Assembly: GCF_019966495.1 (NCBI RefSeq)
Contig: NZ_JAIMIA010000010.1
Coordinates: forward strand, 22,206-86,205
Reading direction: 5' to 3'
Length of the DNA stretch: 64,000 bases
DNA from: Tateyamaria pelophila
Lineage (GTDB): Bacteria; Pseudomonadota; Alphaproteobacteria; Rhodobacterales; Rhodobacteraceae
Under the pieces are notes generated by a model, which worked only from the letters and a program-made list of their open reading frames with translations, was not told where the DNA came from and ran no database searches. Below, piece by piece: positions 8,853 through 17,589 of the stretch (positions are counted from its first letter, which is position 1; each line of letters begins with the position of its first letter). The position numbers were made by a program, and so were the translations under genes.

Positions 8853-9424
8853 GCACGAAGTATACGCGCGGTCGCGCCCCAGATGTAATAGGGGCCATAT
8901 GGCACCACGTAATAGGATCTGCGCTGGCCCCGCCACCGACGCGATTCGATCACGTACTGATCAGCATCCAGAACGTGCGCGAGCGGCACACGAAACACTT
9001 CTGCCACTTCACCGATTTCGGCGCGGGCTTCGAACTCCTGCGTCACCAGCGCCACAACCGGGGTGACGGAAAACCCGGTTACGGTTTCATGCGACGCAAA
9101 GGTGCCAAGAACCTGCGTATGCTGACGCGGCAAGCCGATTTCTTCCTCGGCTTCGCGCAGTGCGGTTTCGATCAGGTCCGCATCGGTGTCGTCCTGTTTT
9201 CCCCCCGGAAAGGCGATCTGACCCGGATGGTGTTTGAGCGCCGATGACCGTTTGGTCAAAATCAGGTCGAAGCCCCGCGCGCTCTCGATGATCGGGGCGA
9301 GAACAGCCGCCGGGCGCAATTTGCGATCCGGCGGCAGAACCACATCCTTGTTCAGATCAAAATCGGACGACGCTGCGCCGCTTTGAGCAAGGGCGGCCCG
9401 GGTCAAGGCGAGCAGATCATTCAC
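8825..9424 (-). CDS. Nudix hydrolase, CoA pyrophosphatase type
   Basis: 199 residues from a GTG start at 9424, preceded by GGAAAC about ten bases upstream; an upstream ATG at 9484 is in frame but lies inside hslO. The CoA-pyrophosphatase signature LTKRSSALKHHPGQIAFPGGK runs directly into the Nudix box (GGK...ETALREAEEEIGL). These enzymes hydrolyse coenzyme A or its oxidised derivatives to phosphopantetheine and 3',5'-ADP. It overlaps the 3' end of hslO by 8 bases and the start of the CCA enzyme gene, forming a three-gene run hslO - nudix - CCA enzyme. Confidence 0.88.
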   Translation of the reverse strand: MNDLLALTRAALAQSGAASSDFDLNKDVVLPPDRKLRPAAVLAPIIESARGFDLILTKRSSALKHHPGQIAFPGGKQDDTDADLIETALREAEEEIGLPRQHTQVLGTFASHETVTGFSVTPVVALVTQEFEARAEIGEVAEVFRVPLAHVLDADQYVIESRRWRGQRRSYYVVPYGPYYIWGATARILRAWTEQIPSN

Positions 9425-10403
9425 CGGATGCTGTTTCCGCCTCAAAGCCGACCGTTTTCGGGTCCAGATCGTAATGCGCGCCACAGAACTGACAATCCGC
9501 CGTCACGCGGCCTGCGTCCGTGGTCATGGTTGCGATGTCCTTGGCCGAATATATGGACAGGCTTTGCCGCACACGATCCTCGGAGCAGGTACAACCAAAG
9601 CGCACAGCCTGCGTGTCGAAAACGCGGGGCGTTTCCTGGTGAAACAGCCGAACCAACAGATCGCTCGGAGCAAGTTGCGGGCCAATCAACTCAAGATCTT
9701 CGACCGTATCCAGCAGGATATTCACGCGGTCCCAGTTTTCGGATGCATCACCGTCCAACAAGTCATTCGCCGACAAGACATCGCCGGTTCCTTCGCCGGA
9801 GGCCATCAGCGGGGACGCCTTTGGCATATGCTGAAGCATAACTCCGCCCGCACGCCAATGCTCGCTCACACCCGGTTCCGTCGACTTGCCAAAGCTTAGC
9901 TGAAACCGCGTCGGCAGCTGTTCGGATTGCGCGAAATACGCCTCGGCACAATTGGACAATGATCCACCGGCAAGCGGCGTTATGCCCTGATACGGTGTCA
10001 TGCCCTTACCTTGATCGATCATGATTGCAAAATAGCCTTCGCCGACCTGATCAAAGGGGGCACCATCGGTCAAACGGTCCGCATCATAGGTCGCGTAGGC
10101 TCTGACACGGGCGATATCGCCTGCTTTCTCTGGGCCGTAATAATCCGTTGCGATCATCCGCACCGCCCCTTTGGACTGCACTTGCAGTGAGAGCTTCCAG
10201 CGCAACTTGATCGTCTGGCCGATCATCGCCGTCAGCAATGCCATCTCCGCCACCAGCGCTTCGACTTGCGGCGGATAGTCATGTTGTTTCAAAATACCGT
10301 CCAGCACGCCGTCCAGACGCGCCACGCGTCCGCGAATATCGGAAGCGTCAAGTTGGAAAGGCAGGACTGTATCGTCCCACGCGAGCTGCGAACCAAGTGT
10401 CAT
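9417..10403 (-). CDS. hslO: Redox-regulated chaperone Hsp33
   Basis: 328 residues. The C-terminal zinc-binding redox switch is complete: GCTC (CXC) and, about 32 residues later, CQFC (CXXC). Oxidation of these cysteines releases zinc and activates the holdase. The N-terminal domain (LVAEMALLTAMIGQTIKLRWKL region) fits the family. I placed the start at ATG 10403 (MTLGSQLAW) because the longer frame to 10484 reaches to the start of the divergent Nudix gene at 10483 and its first 27 residues do not look like Hsp33. It is first in the run hslO - nudix - CCA enzyme. Confidence 0.93.
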   Translation of the reverse strand: MTLGSQLAWDDTVLPFQLDASDIRGRVARLDGVLDGILKQHDYPPQVEALVAEMALLTAMIGQTIKLRWKLSLQVQSKGAVRMIATDYYGPEKAGDIARVRAYATYDADRLTDGAPFDQVGEGYFAIMIDQGKGMTPYQGITPLAGGSLSNCAEAYFAQSEQLPTRFQLSFGKSTEPGVSEHWRAGGVMLQHMPKASPLMASGEGTGDVLSANDLLDGDASENWDRVNILLDTVEDLELIGPQLAPSDLLVRLFHQETPRVFDTQAVRFGCTCSEDRVRQSLSIYSAKDIATMTTDAGRVTADCQFCGAHYDLDPKTVGFEAETASGE

Positions 10404-10482
10404 TGGGGTTTCCTTCAGCGCCAGTGCTTGGCATATCGCGCTTCTATATAGGACCGATGCCAAAAACTGAAAGAGGTGGTGC

Positions 10483-10920
10483 ATGATCCGACGTATCGGT
10501 CGAGCCCCGGTCGCGAACCAAAAGTATACAATGCGCCCCGGCGCATATGCTGTCTTGCCTCGGGGTGGTCGGTTGCTTTTGACGCGTCAGACCTGTCCTG
10601 ACCCGGAAATTCAATTACCCGGCGGCGGCATCGACCCGGGCGAAAGCCCCTTGCGCGCGCTGCACCGCGAAGTGTTCGAAGAAACCGGATGGTGTATTTC
10701 CCGGCCCCGCAAGCTGGGCACGTTCCGGCGTTTTACCTTTATGCCTGAATACGATCTATGGGCTGAAAAGCTGTGCCATATCTATATCGCATGGCCCGCC
10801 CTGCGCCTGTCCGACCCGACGGAACCCGGCCATGAAGTCGTGTGGATGCCACCGGACAGTGCGACGCAAGCCTTGTACAATGACGGTGACCGAATGTTTG
10901 TTGCCCAATTCGCCAGCTAG
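10483..10920 (+). CDS. Nudix hydrolase
   Basis: 145 residues. The Nudix box is complete: GGGIDPGES...ALHREVFEETGW, with the metal-binding REVFEE glutamates. The N-terminal part (RPGAYAVLPRGGRLLLTRQ) is the usual Nudix beta strand. The substrate (a nucleoside diphosphate linked to X) is unknown. It is divergent from hslO, with 79 bases between their chosen starts, and its stop overlaps the end of the REC-PP2C gene by four bases in convergent orientation. Confidence 0.88.
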   Translation: MIRRIGRAPVANQKYTMRPGAYAVLPRGGRLLLTRQTCPDPEIQLPGGGIDPGESPLRALHREVFEETGWCISRPRKLGTFRRFTFMPEYDLWAEKLCHIYIAWPALRLSDPTEPGHEVVWMPPDSATQALYNDGDRMFVAQFAS

Positions 10921-12191
10921 GGCGGCCCTCGATATTCAAACAGGATTCCAGACACGTCGTCAGGAAAGGGTTTACCGCCCGCGAACTCAGACAAATGCCA
11001 CATCATAGCCTCGAAGAATGCAGGGCCCTTGATATCGGCGAGGCTTGCCATAAAAGTGGCAAGCCCTTCTTCTTCCAGCATTTTGCCGTCTTCCGCGGGG
11101 CATTCCGTTACGCCGTCGGATAACAGCAGTAACCTGTCACCGGGATACAACTGCGTTTCGAATTGCGTAAACTCGATGCCCGAAATCAGACCTACCGGAA
11201 ACCCGCCGGGACCATCCTGTTCAATCCGCCCATCGGCACGCTGAACCGCCGGGTGCGGATGTCCTGCCTGCGCCATCCGCACATGCCCCGTTTCCAGGCT
11301 CACATCTGCCAGCAACAACGTAAAGTAATGCTCGGTCTCCATCTCATCCAGAACCAGGTTGTTGAGCGTTTCAATGACCTGCTCGGGCGGCAGAAAACTG
11401 TACGTGCCATCTGCGCCACGGGCGAGCGCGACGTTCTGGTCCGGGGCGGAGGCTGACAAATATCCCGCCAACCGTGCGGTCATCAAGGCAGAGCTGATGC
11501 CATGGCCGGACACATCGAGCGCATAGAGACCCAAATGCCCTTCGCCTGCGGGGAAGAAACCCACCAGATCACCGCCGACATGCCCGCTGGATCGCAGCAT
11601 CAAGGTCACGTCGCCGGTTTCGAAACTCTTGTGCCGTTCGCGGATCAGAGATTGCTGCAGCTTCTTGGCTTCGAGCAGGTCGCTGTCCAGCGAATCATAC
11701 AGCCGCTGCAATTCATCCAGCGTATCAGTAATCAGGCGGTTCTTTTCGGTAAGTTCACGCTGCATGAGCAAAATGCGCTCACCTGCGGCGATTCGAGCGC
11801 GCAGCTCATGCGAGTCGACAGGTTTGGTGAGAAAATCATCAGCGCCCGCCTCAAGGCCCATCGCGACCTCGTTCTTTTCGCTCTTGGACGTCAGAAGGAT
11901 AAAATAGCCATAGCGATCGGTTGTTTTCTTGCGAAAGGCATCGCAGAACTCCAGGCCATTCATACCTGGCATCATCCAATCACTCAAAACCAGATCCGGA
12001 GCGACAGTCTGGCAAATCTCCAGCGCTTCCTCGCCAGACGCAGCCTCGTACACGTCGAAACCCCAGCGTTTTACAGAACTTGACAGGATCCGTCGTTGCA
12101 ACCGACTGTCGTCAACGATCAGAATCCGATGGGGAACATCGGTTTCAAAAGATGCCGCGACATCGTCAAAGGCTTTGGTTGGTTTCTTCAT
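10917..12191 (-). CDS. Response regulator with PP2C-type (SpoIIE/RsbU) phosphatase output
   Basis: 424 residues. Residues ~20-135 are a receiver domain: HRILIVDDSR, phospho-acceptor Asp71 in LSDWMMPGMNG, the switch Thr/Ser in LLTSKS and Lys in FLTKPVD. A coiled coil (~140-180) links it to a PP2C/SpoIIE phosphatase domain with GGDLVGFF, ALDVSGHGISSALM, LLLLSDGVTE and PDDVSG, where the metal-binding aspartates are visible. Such proteins usually dephosphorylate an anti-sigma-factor antagonist in a partner switch; no anti-sigma or STAS gene is in the window. The divergent HPt gene 150 bases away is an attractive source of phosphate. RsbU-like and RbaY-like are the nearest comparisons I can suggest, from memory. 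Confidence 0.9.
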   Translation of the reverse strand: MKKPTKAFDDVAASFETDVPHRILIVDDSRLQRRILSSSVKRWGFDVYEAASGEEALEICQTVAPDLVLSDWMMPGMNGLEFCDAFRKKTTDRYGYFILLTSKSEKNEVAMGLEAGADDFLTKPVDSHELRARIAAGERILLMQRELTEKNRLITDTLDELQRLYDSLDSDLLEAKKLQQSLIRERHKSFETGDVTLMLRSSGHVGGDLVGFFPAGEGHLGLYALDVSGHGISSALMTARLAGYLSASAPDQNVALARGADGTYSFLPPEQVIETLNNLVLDEMETEHYFTLLLADVSLETGHVRMAQAGHPHPAVQRADGRIEQDGPGGFPVGLISGIEFTQFETQLYPGDRLLLLSDGVTECPAEDGKMLEEEGLATFMASLADIKGPAFFEAMMWHLSEFAGGKPFPDDVSGILFEYRGPP

Positions 12192-12341
12192 AAAAAGGAT
12201 ATTCCGAAAATGCTTCCGTCCGACCTACGCAAACAAATTTAACGGCGTGTGAAACACAAAATTGGAACTACTAAACCTTTAGCGATTACGAAATTTAAAC
12301 CAAACCGCTGCTACTCACCGTCAAAAGACCGGAGCAATGCA

Positions 12342-12674
12342 ATGATTGACTGGCAACGCGTGAACACGCTGCGTGAAGAAATAGGGGCCGAAGATTTTGA
12401 CGAAGTGGTGCCAATGTTTCTCGAGGAGGTTGAGGAAGTCACGGACCAGTTGCGCGCGCAACCCGACATCGCCAAACTCGAAGATCGCATGCATTTTCTC
12501 AAAGGCAGCGCCGTGAGCCTCGGCTTTGAAGCCTTCTCGACGATGTGCGGCGAAGGCGAAACAAAGGCCGCCGCAGGAGATGGCTCCTGCGTTGACGTCG
12601 CTGCAATTCTGGAGTGCTACGAACAATCAAAGTCCGTATTCATGGCAGGATTGTCCAGCGGTCTGGCAGCGTGA
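12342..12674 (+). CDS. Histidine phosphotransfer (HPt) domain protein
   Basis: 110 residues from ATG 12342, with GGAG 7 bases upstream of it; a longer frame to 12249 has no such site. The motif MHFLKGSAVSLGF with the phospho-accepting His51 and the following Lys-Gly-Ser is the HPt signature, set in an all-helical protein. HPt proteins pass phosphate between receivers in a phosphorelay. It is divergent from the REC-PP2C gene, and the pair probably works together, but its kinase is not in this window. Its stop abuts the end of ilvA (convergent, no gap). Confidence 0.85.
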   Translation: MIDWQRVNTLREEIGAEDFDEVVPMFLEEVEEVTDQLRAQPDIAKLEDRMHFLKGSAVSLGFEAFSTMCGEGETKAAAGDGSCVDVAAILECYEQSKSVFMAGLSSGLAA

Positions 12675-13901
12675 TCAAATCACAAACTGCACCAGCATTT
12701 CGTCATCCGTGATATCCGTGTAAGTGAACCCGGCAGCATCCAATTCGCTAAAGAAACGCGCGAAATTATCGGGATGCGTTGTTTCGATACCAATCAAGAC
12801 CGACCCAAAGTTTCGGGCAGACTTCTTCAGATACTCAAACCGCGCGATGTCATCATCCGGCCCAAGAATGTTCAGGAAATCCTTCAGTGCACCGGGACGC
12901 TGTGGCAGGCGGAGAATGAAGTATTTTTTCACACCCGAATATCGCTGCGCCCGCTCCTTGACCTCGGGCAAACGCTCAAAATCAAAGTTGCCGCCGGATG
13001 CGATGCATACAACGGTTTTGCCCTTGATCTGATCCTTAACGTCCGCCAGCGCTTCGATAGACAAAGCACCTGCCGGTTCCAGAACGATGCCTTCCACATT
13101 CAACAATTCGATGATTGTCGTGCAGATACGATCTTCGGAAATGGACAATACATCCGCCGGATCCACCGTAGACAGGCGGGCAAAGGTACGCTGGCCGATT
13201 TTGGCAACGGCCGCCCCGTCCACAAAGGTATTGATCGGCGACACATCGACCGGCTTGCCCGCCCTTACGGCTTCACCGAGCGAGGTCGCACCGCTGGGTT
13301 CGGCAAAGGTATAGGCCGTCTTGTCTCCGAAATAACTGCGCGTGCCGGCAGAAAGACCACCCCCGCCGACGGGCAGGATGATACGGTCCGGGATACGTCC
13401 CAATTGGTCTTCAATCTCGACGGCAACTGAAGCCTGCCCTTCAATCACATCCTCATCATCAAAGGGCGAGAGGAAGTGCGCGCCGACATCGGCGCAGTAG
13501 GACTGGGCCGACGCAAGCGTATCGTCGAAATAGTCACCGGTCAGACGGACCTCGACATCCGCACCTCCAAACATCTTGGTCTTCATGATTTTTTGCTGGG
13601 GCGTCGTGACTGGCATGAAAATCACCCCATGCACGCCAAAATGACGGCACATATAGGCAACGCCCTGGGCATGATTCCCCGCGCTGGCACAGACAAAGAT
13701 CGCGCCCGGTTCTGACACTTTGCGCATCGCGTTGAAGGCGCCGCGCAGTTTATAAGATCGAACCGGGCTCAGATCTTCACGCTTGAGCCAGATATCCGCG
13801 TCATAACGCTCCGACAGCAAATCGTTCCGCATAAGGGGCGTCGGCGGAAAAACGTCACGCATTGCCTGCGTGCCTGCGCGCGCATCATCCTGAAAGCTCA
13901 T
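12675..13901 (-). CDS. ilvA: Threonine ammonia-lyase (threonine deaminase)
   Basis: 408 residues. Fold-type II PLP enzyme: Lys51 in SPVRSYKLRGAFNAM binds PLP, and the glycine loop VGGGGLSAG holds the phosphate. A C-terminal regulatory ACT-like segment (KYFILRLPQRPGALKDFLN, ~325-408) is present once, as in the shorter form of the biosynthetic enzyme. The reaction is threonine to 2-oxobutanoate and ammonia, the first step to isoleucine. Start at ATG 13901. It is divergent from argG. Confidence 0.92.
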   Translation of the reverse strand: MSFQDDARAGTQAMRDVFPPTPLMRNDLLSERYDADIWLKREDLSPVRSYKLRGAFNAMRKVSEPGAIFVCASAGNHAQGVAYMCRHFGVHGVIFMPVTTPQQKIMKTKMFGGADVEVRLTGDYFDDTLASAQSYCADVGAHFLSPFDDEDVIEGQASVAVEIEDQLGRIPDRIILPVGGGGLSAGTRSYFGDKTAYTFAEPSGATSLGEAVRAGKPVDVSPINTFVDGAAVAKIGQRTFARLSTVDPADVLSISEDRICTTIIELLNVEGIVLEPAGALSIEALADVKDQIKGKTVVCIASGGNFDFERLPEVKERAQRYSGVKKYFILRLPQRPGALKDFLNILGPDDDIARFEYLKKSARNFGSVLIGIETTHPDNFARFFSELDAAGFTYTDITDDEMLVQFVI

Positions 13902-14016
13902 ATCGTGGCCCTTTTCTGCAATTTACCCGACCTAACTGGGCCGCAGGTTTCGGTCAATCTTGCCCCTGTGCAACAAAAACGATATCGGCAGCCAAATCGT
14001 CAAAGGAAAATACAAG

Positions 14017-15234
14017 ATGAGCGCGCCCAAAAAAGTTGTGCTGGCCTATTCTGGTGGCCTCGACACCTCGATCATCCTCAAATGGCTACAAACCGAATAT
14101 GGTTGCGAGGTTGTGACGTTCACCGCCGACCTCGGTCAAGGCGAAGAACTAGAACCCGCCCGCGCCAAGGCAGAAATGATGGGCGCATCGTCGATCTATA
14201 TCGAAGACGTTCGCGAAGAGTTCGTGCGCGATTTCGTGTTCCCGATGTTTCGGGCCAATGCGCTGTATGAGGGATTGTACCTGTTGGGAACGTCGATTGC
14301 CCGGCCCTTGATTTCCAAACGTCTGGTCGAAATCGCCGCCATCGAAGGTGCCGATGCAGTCGCCCATGGTGCCACGGGCAAAGGCAACGACCAGGTTCGG
14401 TTCGAACTGGCCGCCTATGCCCTGAACCCTGACATCAAGCTCATTGCGCCTTGGCGTGAATGGGATCTGACCAGCCGGACCAAGCTGATCGACTTTGCGG
14501 AAAAAAACCAGATTCCGATCGCCAAGGACAAGCGCGGCGAGGCACCGTTCAGCGTCGATGCAAACCTGTTGCATACGTCGTCCGAAGGCAAAGTGCTCGA
14601 AGATCCGGCCGTCGACGCGCCCGATTACGTCTATCAGCGCACGGTCGCGCCAGAAGATGCACCGAACGAACCGGAATATATCGAGGTTGGGTTCGAGCGG
14701 GGCGATGCAGTCTCTATCAATGGCGAAATGATGTCACCTGCCACCATTCTGACCAAGCTGAACGAGCTTGGCGGCAAGCACGGGATTGGTCGTCTTGACT
14801 TGGTCGAAGGTCGGTTCGTGGGCATGAAATCGCGTGGCATTTACGAGACGCCAGGCGGCACCATCTTGCTTGAGGCGCATCGTGGCATCGAGCAGATCAC
14901 GCTTGATCGTGGTGCTGCGCACCTCAAGGACGAGATGATGCCCCGCTATGCGGAACTGATCTATAACGGTTTCTGGTTCTCGCCCGAGCGCGAAATGCTA
15001 CAAGCCCTGATCGATCACAGCCAGAAACACGTGACCGGAACAGTCCGTCTGAAACTGTACAAAGGTCTGGCCCGCACGGTTGGCCGCTGGTCCGAGCACA
15101 GTCTCTATTCCGAGGCGCATGTGACATTCGAGGACGATGCAGGTGCGTACGATCAAAAAGACGCAGCGGGATTTATCCAGTTAAACGCATTGCGGCTCAA
15201 GCTGCTGGCTGCGCGGGATCGTCGCCTCAAGTAA
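14017..15234 (+). CDS. argG: Argininosuccinate synthase
   Basis: 405 residues. The ATP pyrophosphatase P-loop [10 protein letters not shown] is at residues 9-18. Other family blocks are [23 protein letters not shown] and [11 protein letters not shown]. It joins citrulline and aspartate in arginine synthesis. I took ATG 14017 (MSAPKKVV) with AAAGGAAA upstream; the frame continues to 13960 but those 19 residues are not family-like. Its 3' end overlaps that of the sulfotransferase-like gene by 8 bases. Confidence 0.97.
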   Translation: MSAPKKVVLAYSGGLDTSIILKWLQTEYGCEVVTFTADLGQGEELEPARAKAEMMGASSIYIEDVREEFVRDFVFPMFRANALYEGLYLLGTSIARPLISKRLVEIAAIEGADAVAHGATGKGNDQVRFELAAYALNPDIKLIAPWREWDLTSRTKLIDFAEKNQIPIAKDKRGEAPFSVDANLLHTSSEGKVLEDPAVDAPDYVYQRTVAPEDAPNEPEYIEVGFERGDAVSINGEMMSPATILTKLNELGGKHGIGRLDLVEGRFVGMKSRGIYETPGGTILLEAHRGIEQITLDRGAAHLKDEMMPRYAELIYNGFWFSPEREMLQALIDHSQKHVTGTVRLKLYKGLARTVGRWSEHSLYSEAHVTFEDDAGAYDQKDAAGFIQLNALRLKLLAARDRRLK

Positions 15235-15931
15235 TCTTATGTGCGGCGAGCGCCTCGTAATGAGGCAGCGCCGCACTCACGATCTGGGCATAGGTGCCGG
15301 ACAACTCTGGCACAGGGCCTTCAGCCGCGTCAAATCCCGTGGAACGATGGACCGCGCCATACCAATGCGCGGCCCAGATTCCGTCCGCAGCATGTCCACC
15401 TTTCGGCCAGGTCAGCATTTTCTCATCCCAGTCTATGCCGATCCGGGCGCAGAGCTTTTGTAACATTCCGGCGGGATCACGCCTGATATCGGCCGAGTCT
15501 ATGACAATCGGCGCATCCACCATGTCAAATATCCGGGCCTGCTGAACAAAGCCGATATCCTCCAGCGTCGGCCCTTCGCGTTTTTTGGCATAGCTTGCGA
15601 TGACGCGCGCCGGGTGTCGGATCAGAAATACGTTTGTCATGTGCCGGGTCCAGTCGATTGGCCAGTCCGGCAACATGTGATGTGTCATGTGTTTTTGATA
15701 AAAAACAGGCTCTGATACAGGGGAATCCAGCGATTTCACCACATTGTCGTAAATGGTGTCCTGGGACCCGAGGATGTCATCTCTCATCGGGTGGTCCAGT
15801 CCCGTCGCCGTCAGATAGGCCGCATAAAACGGCTCGTCCACGACGCGGCAATCGCTGCGTGCGCCAAAGCTGTACATCATAGCTGTCGATAGATTGCGTG
15901 GTCCAGACCACATTGCGATACGTTTTGTCAT
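15227..15931 (-). CDS. Sulfotransferase-family protein
   Basis: 234 residues from ATG 15931 ([16 protein letters not shown]). The N-terminal SGPRNLST loop matches the divergent 5'-phosphosulfate-binding loop of the sulfotransferase superfamily, and [16 protein letters not shown] matches its 3'-phosphate binding motif (RxPxxxxxS-like). The acceptor is unknown and the protein may not be a true sulfotransferase. Upstream in-frame codons to 16015 have no ribosome site and are ignored. It is divergent from msrA. Confidence 0.75.
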   Translation of the reverse strand: MTKRIAMWSGPRNLSTAMMYSFGARSDCRVVDEPFYAAYLTATGLDHPMRDDILGSQDTIYDNVVKSLDSPVSEPVFYQKHMTHHMLPDWPIDWTRHMTNVFLIRHPARVIASYAKKREGPTLEDIGFVQQARIFDMVDAPIVIDSADIRRDPAGMLQKLCARIGIDWDEKMLTWPKGGHAADGIWAAHWYGAVHRSTGFDAAEGPVPELSGTYAQIVSAALPHYEALAAHKIT

Positions 15932-16054
15932 GGCGCCGACGCTAAGCGCGCAGATGACATTCGTAAACGGAAATTCACGGACGCGCGACCTCGCAGTGCT
16001 GTGACTTGAGCGCACCTACCACTTGAGTCACGTTGAAGTGGAAGGAGCTTTTCT

Positions 16055-16714
16055 ATGACCCACTTTCATAACGTGAAAACCTACCTGCTGGGCCTGATGA
16101 TCGTCGTTGGCCTCATCGCTCAGAGCAAATCGATACATGCGCAACAGTTTGAAACGCTAACAGTGGCAGGTGGCTGCTTCTGGTGCGTGGAGGCTGATTT
16201 TGAAAAGGTAGATGGCGTGGTTGAAGCTGTATCAGGCTTCTCCGGCGGAACTGTCGAGAACCCGACCTACAAGCAAGTGGTCAATGGCGGCACCGGTCAC
16301 ATCGAAGCGGTGCAGATCACCTATGACCCAAACACCGTCACGACAGCCACCTTGCTTTCCATGTTCTTTCGTTCGGTTGATCCGACAGATGCGGGCGGAC
16401 AGTTTTGTGATCGCGGGTATTCCTATACAACTGCAATTTTTGCGGCTCCCTCGCAAATTGATGCTGCGAATGCAGCCAAGGCGCGGGCGCAGGCCGATCT
16501 TGGTCAGACTGTGGTGACACCTGTCCTCACCGCATCCGAGTTCTATCCAGCGGATGCAGGTCATCAGGACTATTACAAACAATCGAGTCTTGTTCTGACT
16601 CGCTTTGGTCCCAAGTCCAAAGCCAATGCGTACAAGGCCTATCGCGAAGCCTGCGGTCGCGACGAACGTGTCAGAGAGTTGTGGGGCTCCGCTGCACCTT
16701 TCGCAGGCAGCTAG
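16055..16714 (+). CDS. msrA: Peptide methionine-S-sulfoxide reductase, exported form
   Basis: 219 residues. The active-site motif [12 protein letters not shown] has catalytic Cys41. Residues 8-30 are a hydrophobic signal ending IHAQ, so this copy is probably exported to the periplasm, where it would repair oxidised methionine; many MsrA proteins are cytoplasmic. A recycling Cys is likely in REACGRDER near the C-terminus. ATG 16055 has AAGGAG nearby upstream. Its stop overlaps the stop of the PfkB kinase gene by four bases. Confidence 0.9.
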   Translation: MTHFHNVKTYLLGLMIVVGLIAQSKSIHAQQFETLTVAGGCFWCVEADFEKVDGVVEAVSGFSGGTVENPTYKQVVNGGTGHIEAVQITYDPNTVTTATLLSMFFRSVDPTDAGGQFCDRGYSYTTAIFAAPSQIDAANAAKARAQADLGQTVVTPVLTASEFYPADAGHQDYYKQSSLVLTRFGPKSKANAYKAYREACGRDERVRELWGSAAPFAGS

Positions 16715-17589
16715 CCAAACCGTGCATCCTCGATGTCTTTGAGGTCGGGGATTACGTCAGCAGTGCCAAGCCGCATTACCATCAAGGCTCCGGCCTGTGT
16801 CGCAAGCCGCAACGATTGCACCATTGGCAGCCCGCGATCCAACCCCGCCACCAAGAAGCCCGTAAAGGTATCACCAGCCCCGGTCGTATCGACAGGAACG
16901 ACGGGAACTGCGGCAACATGCGTCTCTGTTCCGGCGGAAACGTCGATCCACCGGCTCCCGTCACCGCCGAGTGTCACGACGATGTTGGCAATACCCAAAT
17001 CCGTCAAATCCCGATCCAGCGCCGTCTTGAGCTGCGCAGCCTCAACCTCGTTCAACACCAACAGGTCGATGAACGACAAGACGGCTTCGACAGCACCTGC
17101 GTCAAACGGTGCGGCCGCGTAAACAACCTTCAGGCCAAGCTCTCTGGCAATCCGGGCCGCATAGTTTTGTCCGCTTGTTTCATTCTGCATCACCAGCGTG
17201 TCGCCCGGAGATGCCGCAGACAAGGCTGCACCGATCATATCATCCGAAACCATTCGATTGGCGCCTGGGTAAATGACGATCTGGTTTTCACCATCGTCCG
17301 CAATCGAAATATTGGCGTGACCCGTTGCCTCGCCCGCGAGTGTCGTAATCTGGCTGGTGTCGACTCCGTACTCCAGTAACCTGTTGACGGTCCAGCCGCC
17401 GTCCTTACCCACGGCCCCGATATGGGTTACCCGCGCCGCGCCGCGTGCGATGGCCACCGACATGTTGGCACCCTTGCCGCCCAGCCCTTGCTGATAAGAC
17501 GTCGCACTCAGTGTTTCGCCAGCCGCAGGCAGGTGTGGAACACGATAGGCATTGTCGATGTTGATCGACCCGAGGTTCCAGACCGCCAT
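16711..17589 (-). CDS. PfkB/ribokinase-family carbohydrate kinase
   Basis: 292 residues. N-terminal [21 protein letters not shown] and [10 protein letters not shown] are the PfkB substrate-binding blocks. The C-terminal [17 protein letters not shown] contains the anion hole and the catalytic Asp. Ribokinase is a likely identity, but other sugars cannot be excluded. The ATG at 17589 overlaps the maeB stop in the string TGATG, so the two genes are translationally coupled. Upstream in-frame codons to 17658 lie within maeB and are ignored. Confidence 0.85.
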   Translation of the reverse strand: MAVWNLGSINIDNAYRVPHLPAAGETLSATSYQQGLGGKGANMSVAIARGAARVTHIGAVGKDGGWTVNRLLEYGVDTSQITTLAGEATGHANISIADDGENQIVIYPGANRMVSDDMIGAALSAASPGDTLVMQNETSGQNYAARIARELGLKVVYAAAPFDAGAVEAVLSFIDLLVLNEVEAAQLKTALDRDLTDLGIANIVVTLGGDGSRWIDVSAGTETHVAAVPVVPVDTTGAGDTFTGFLVAGLDRGLPMVQSLRLATQAGALMVMRLGTADVIPDLKDIEDARFG

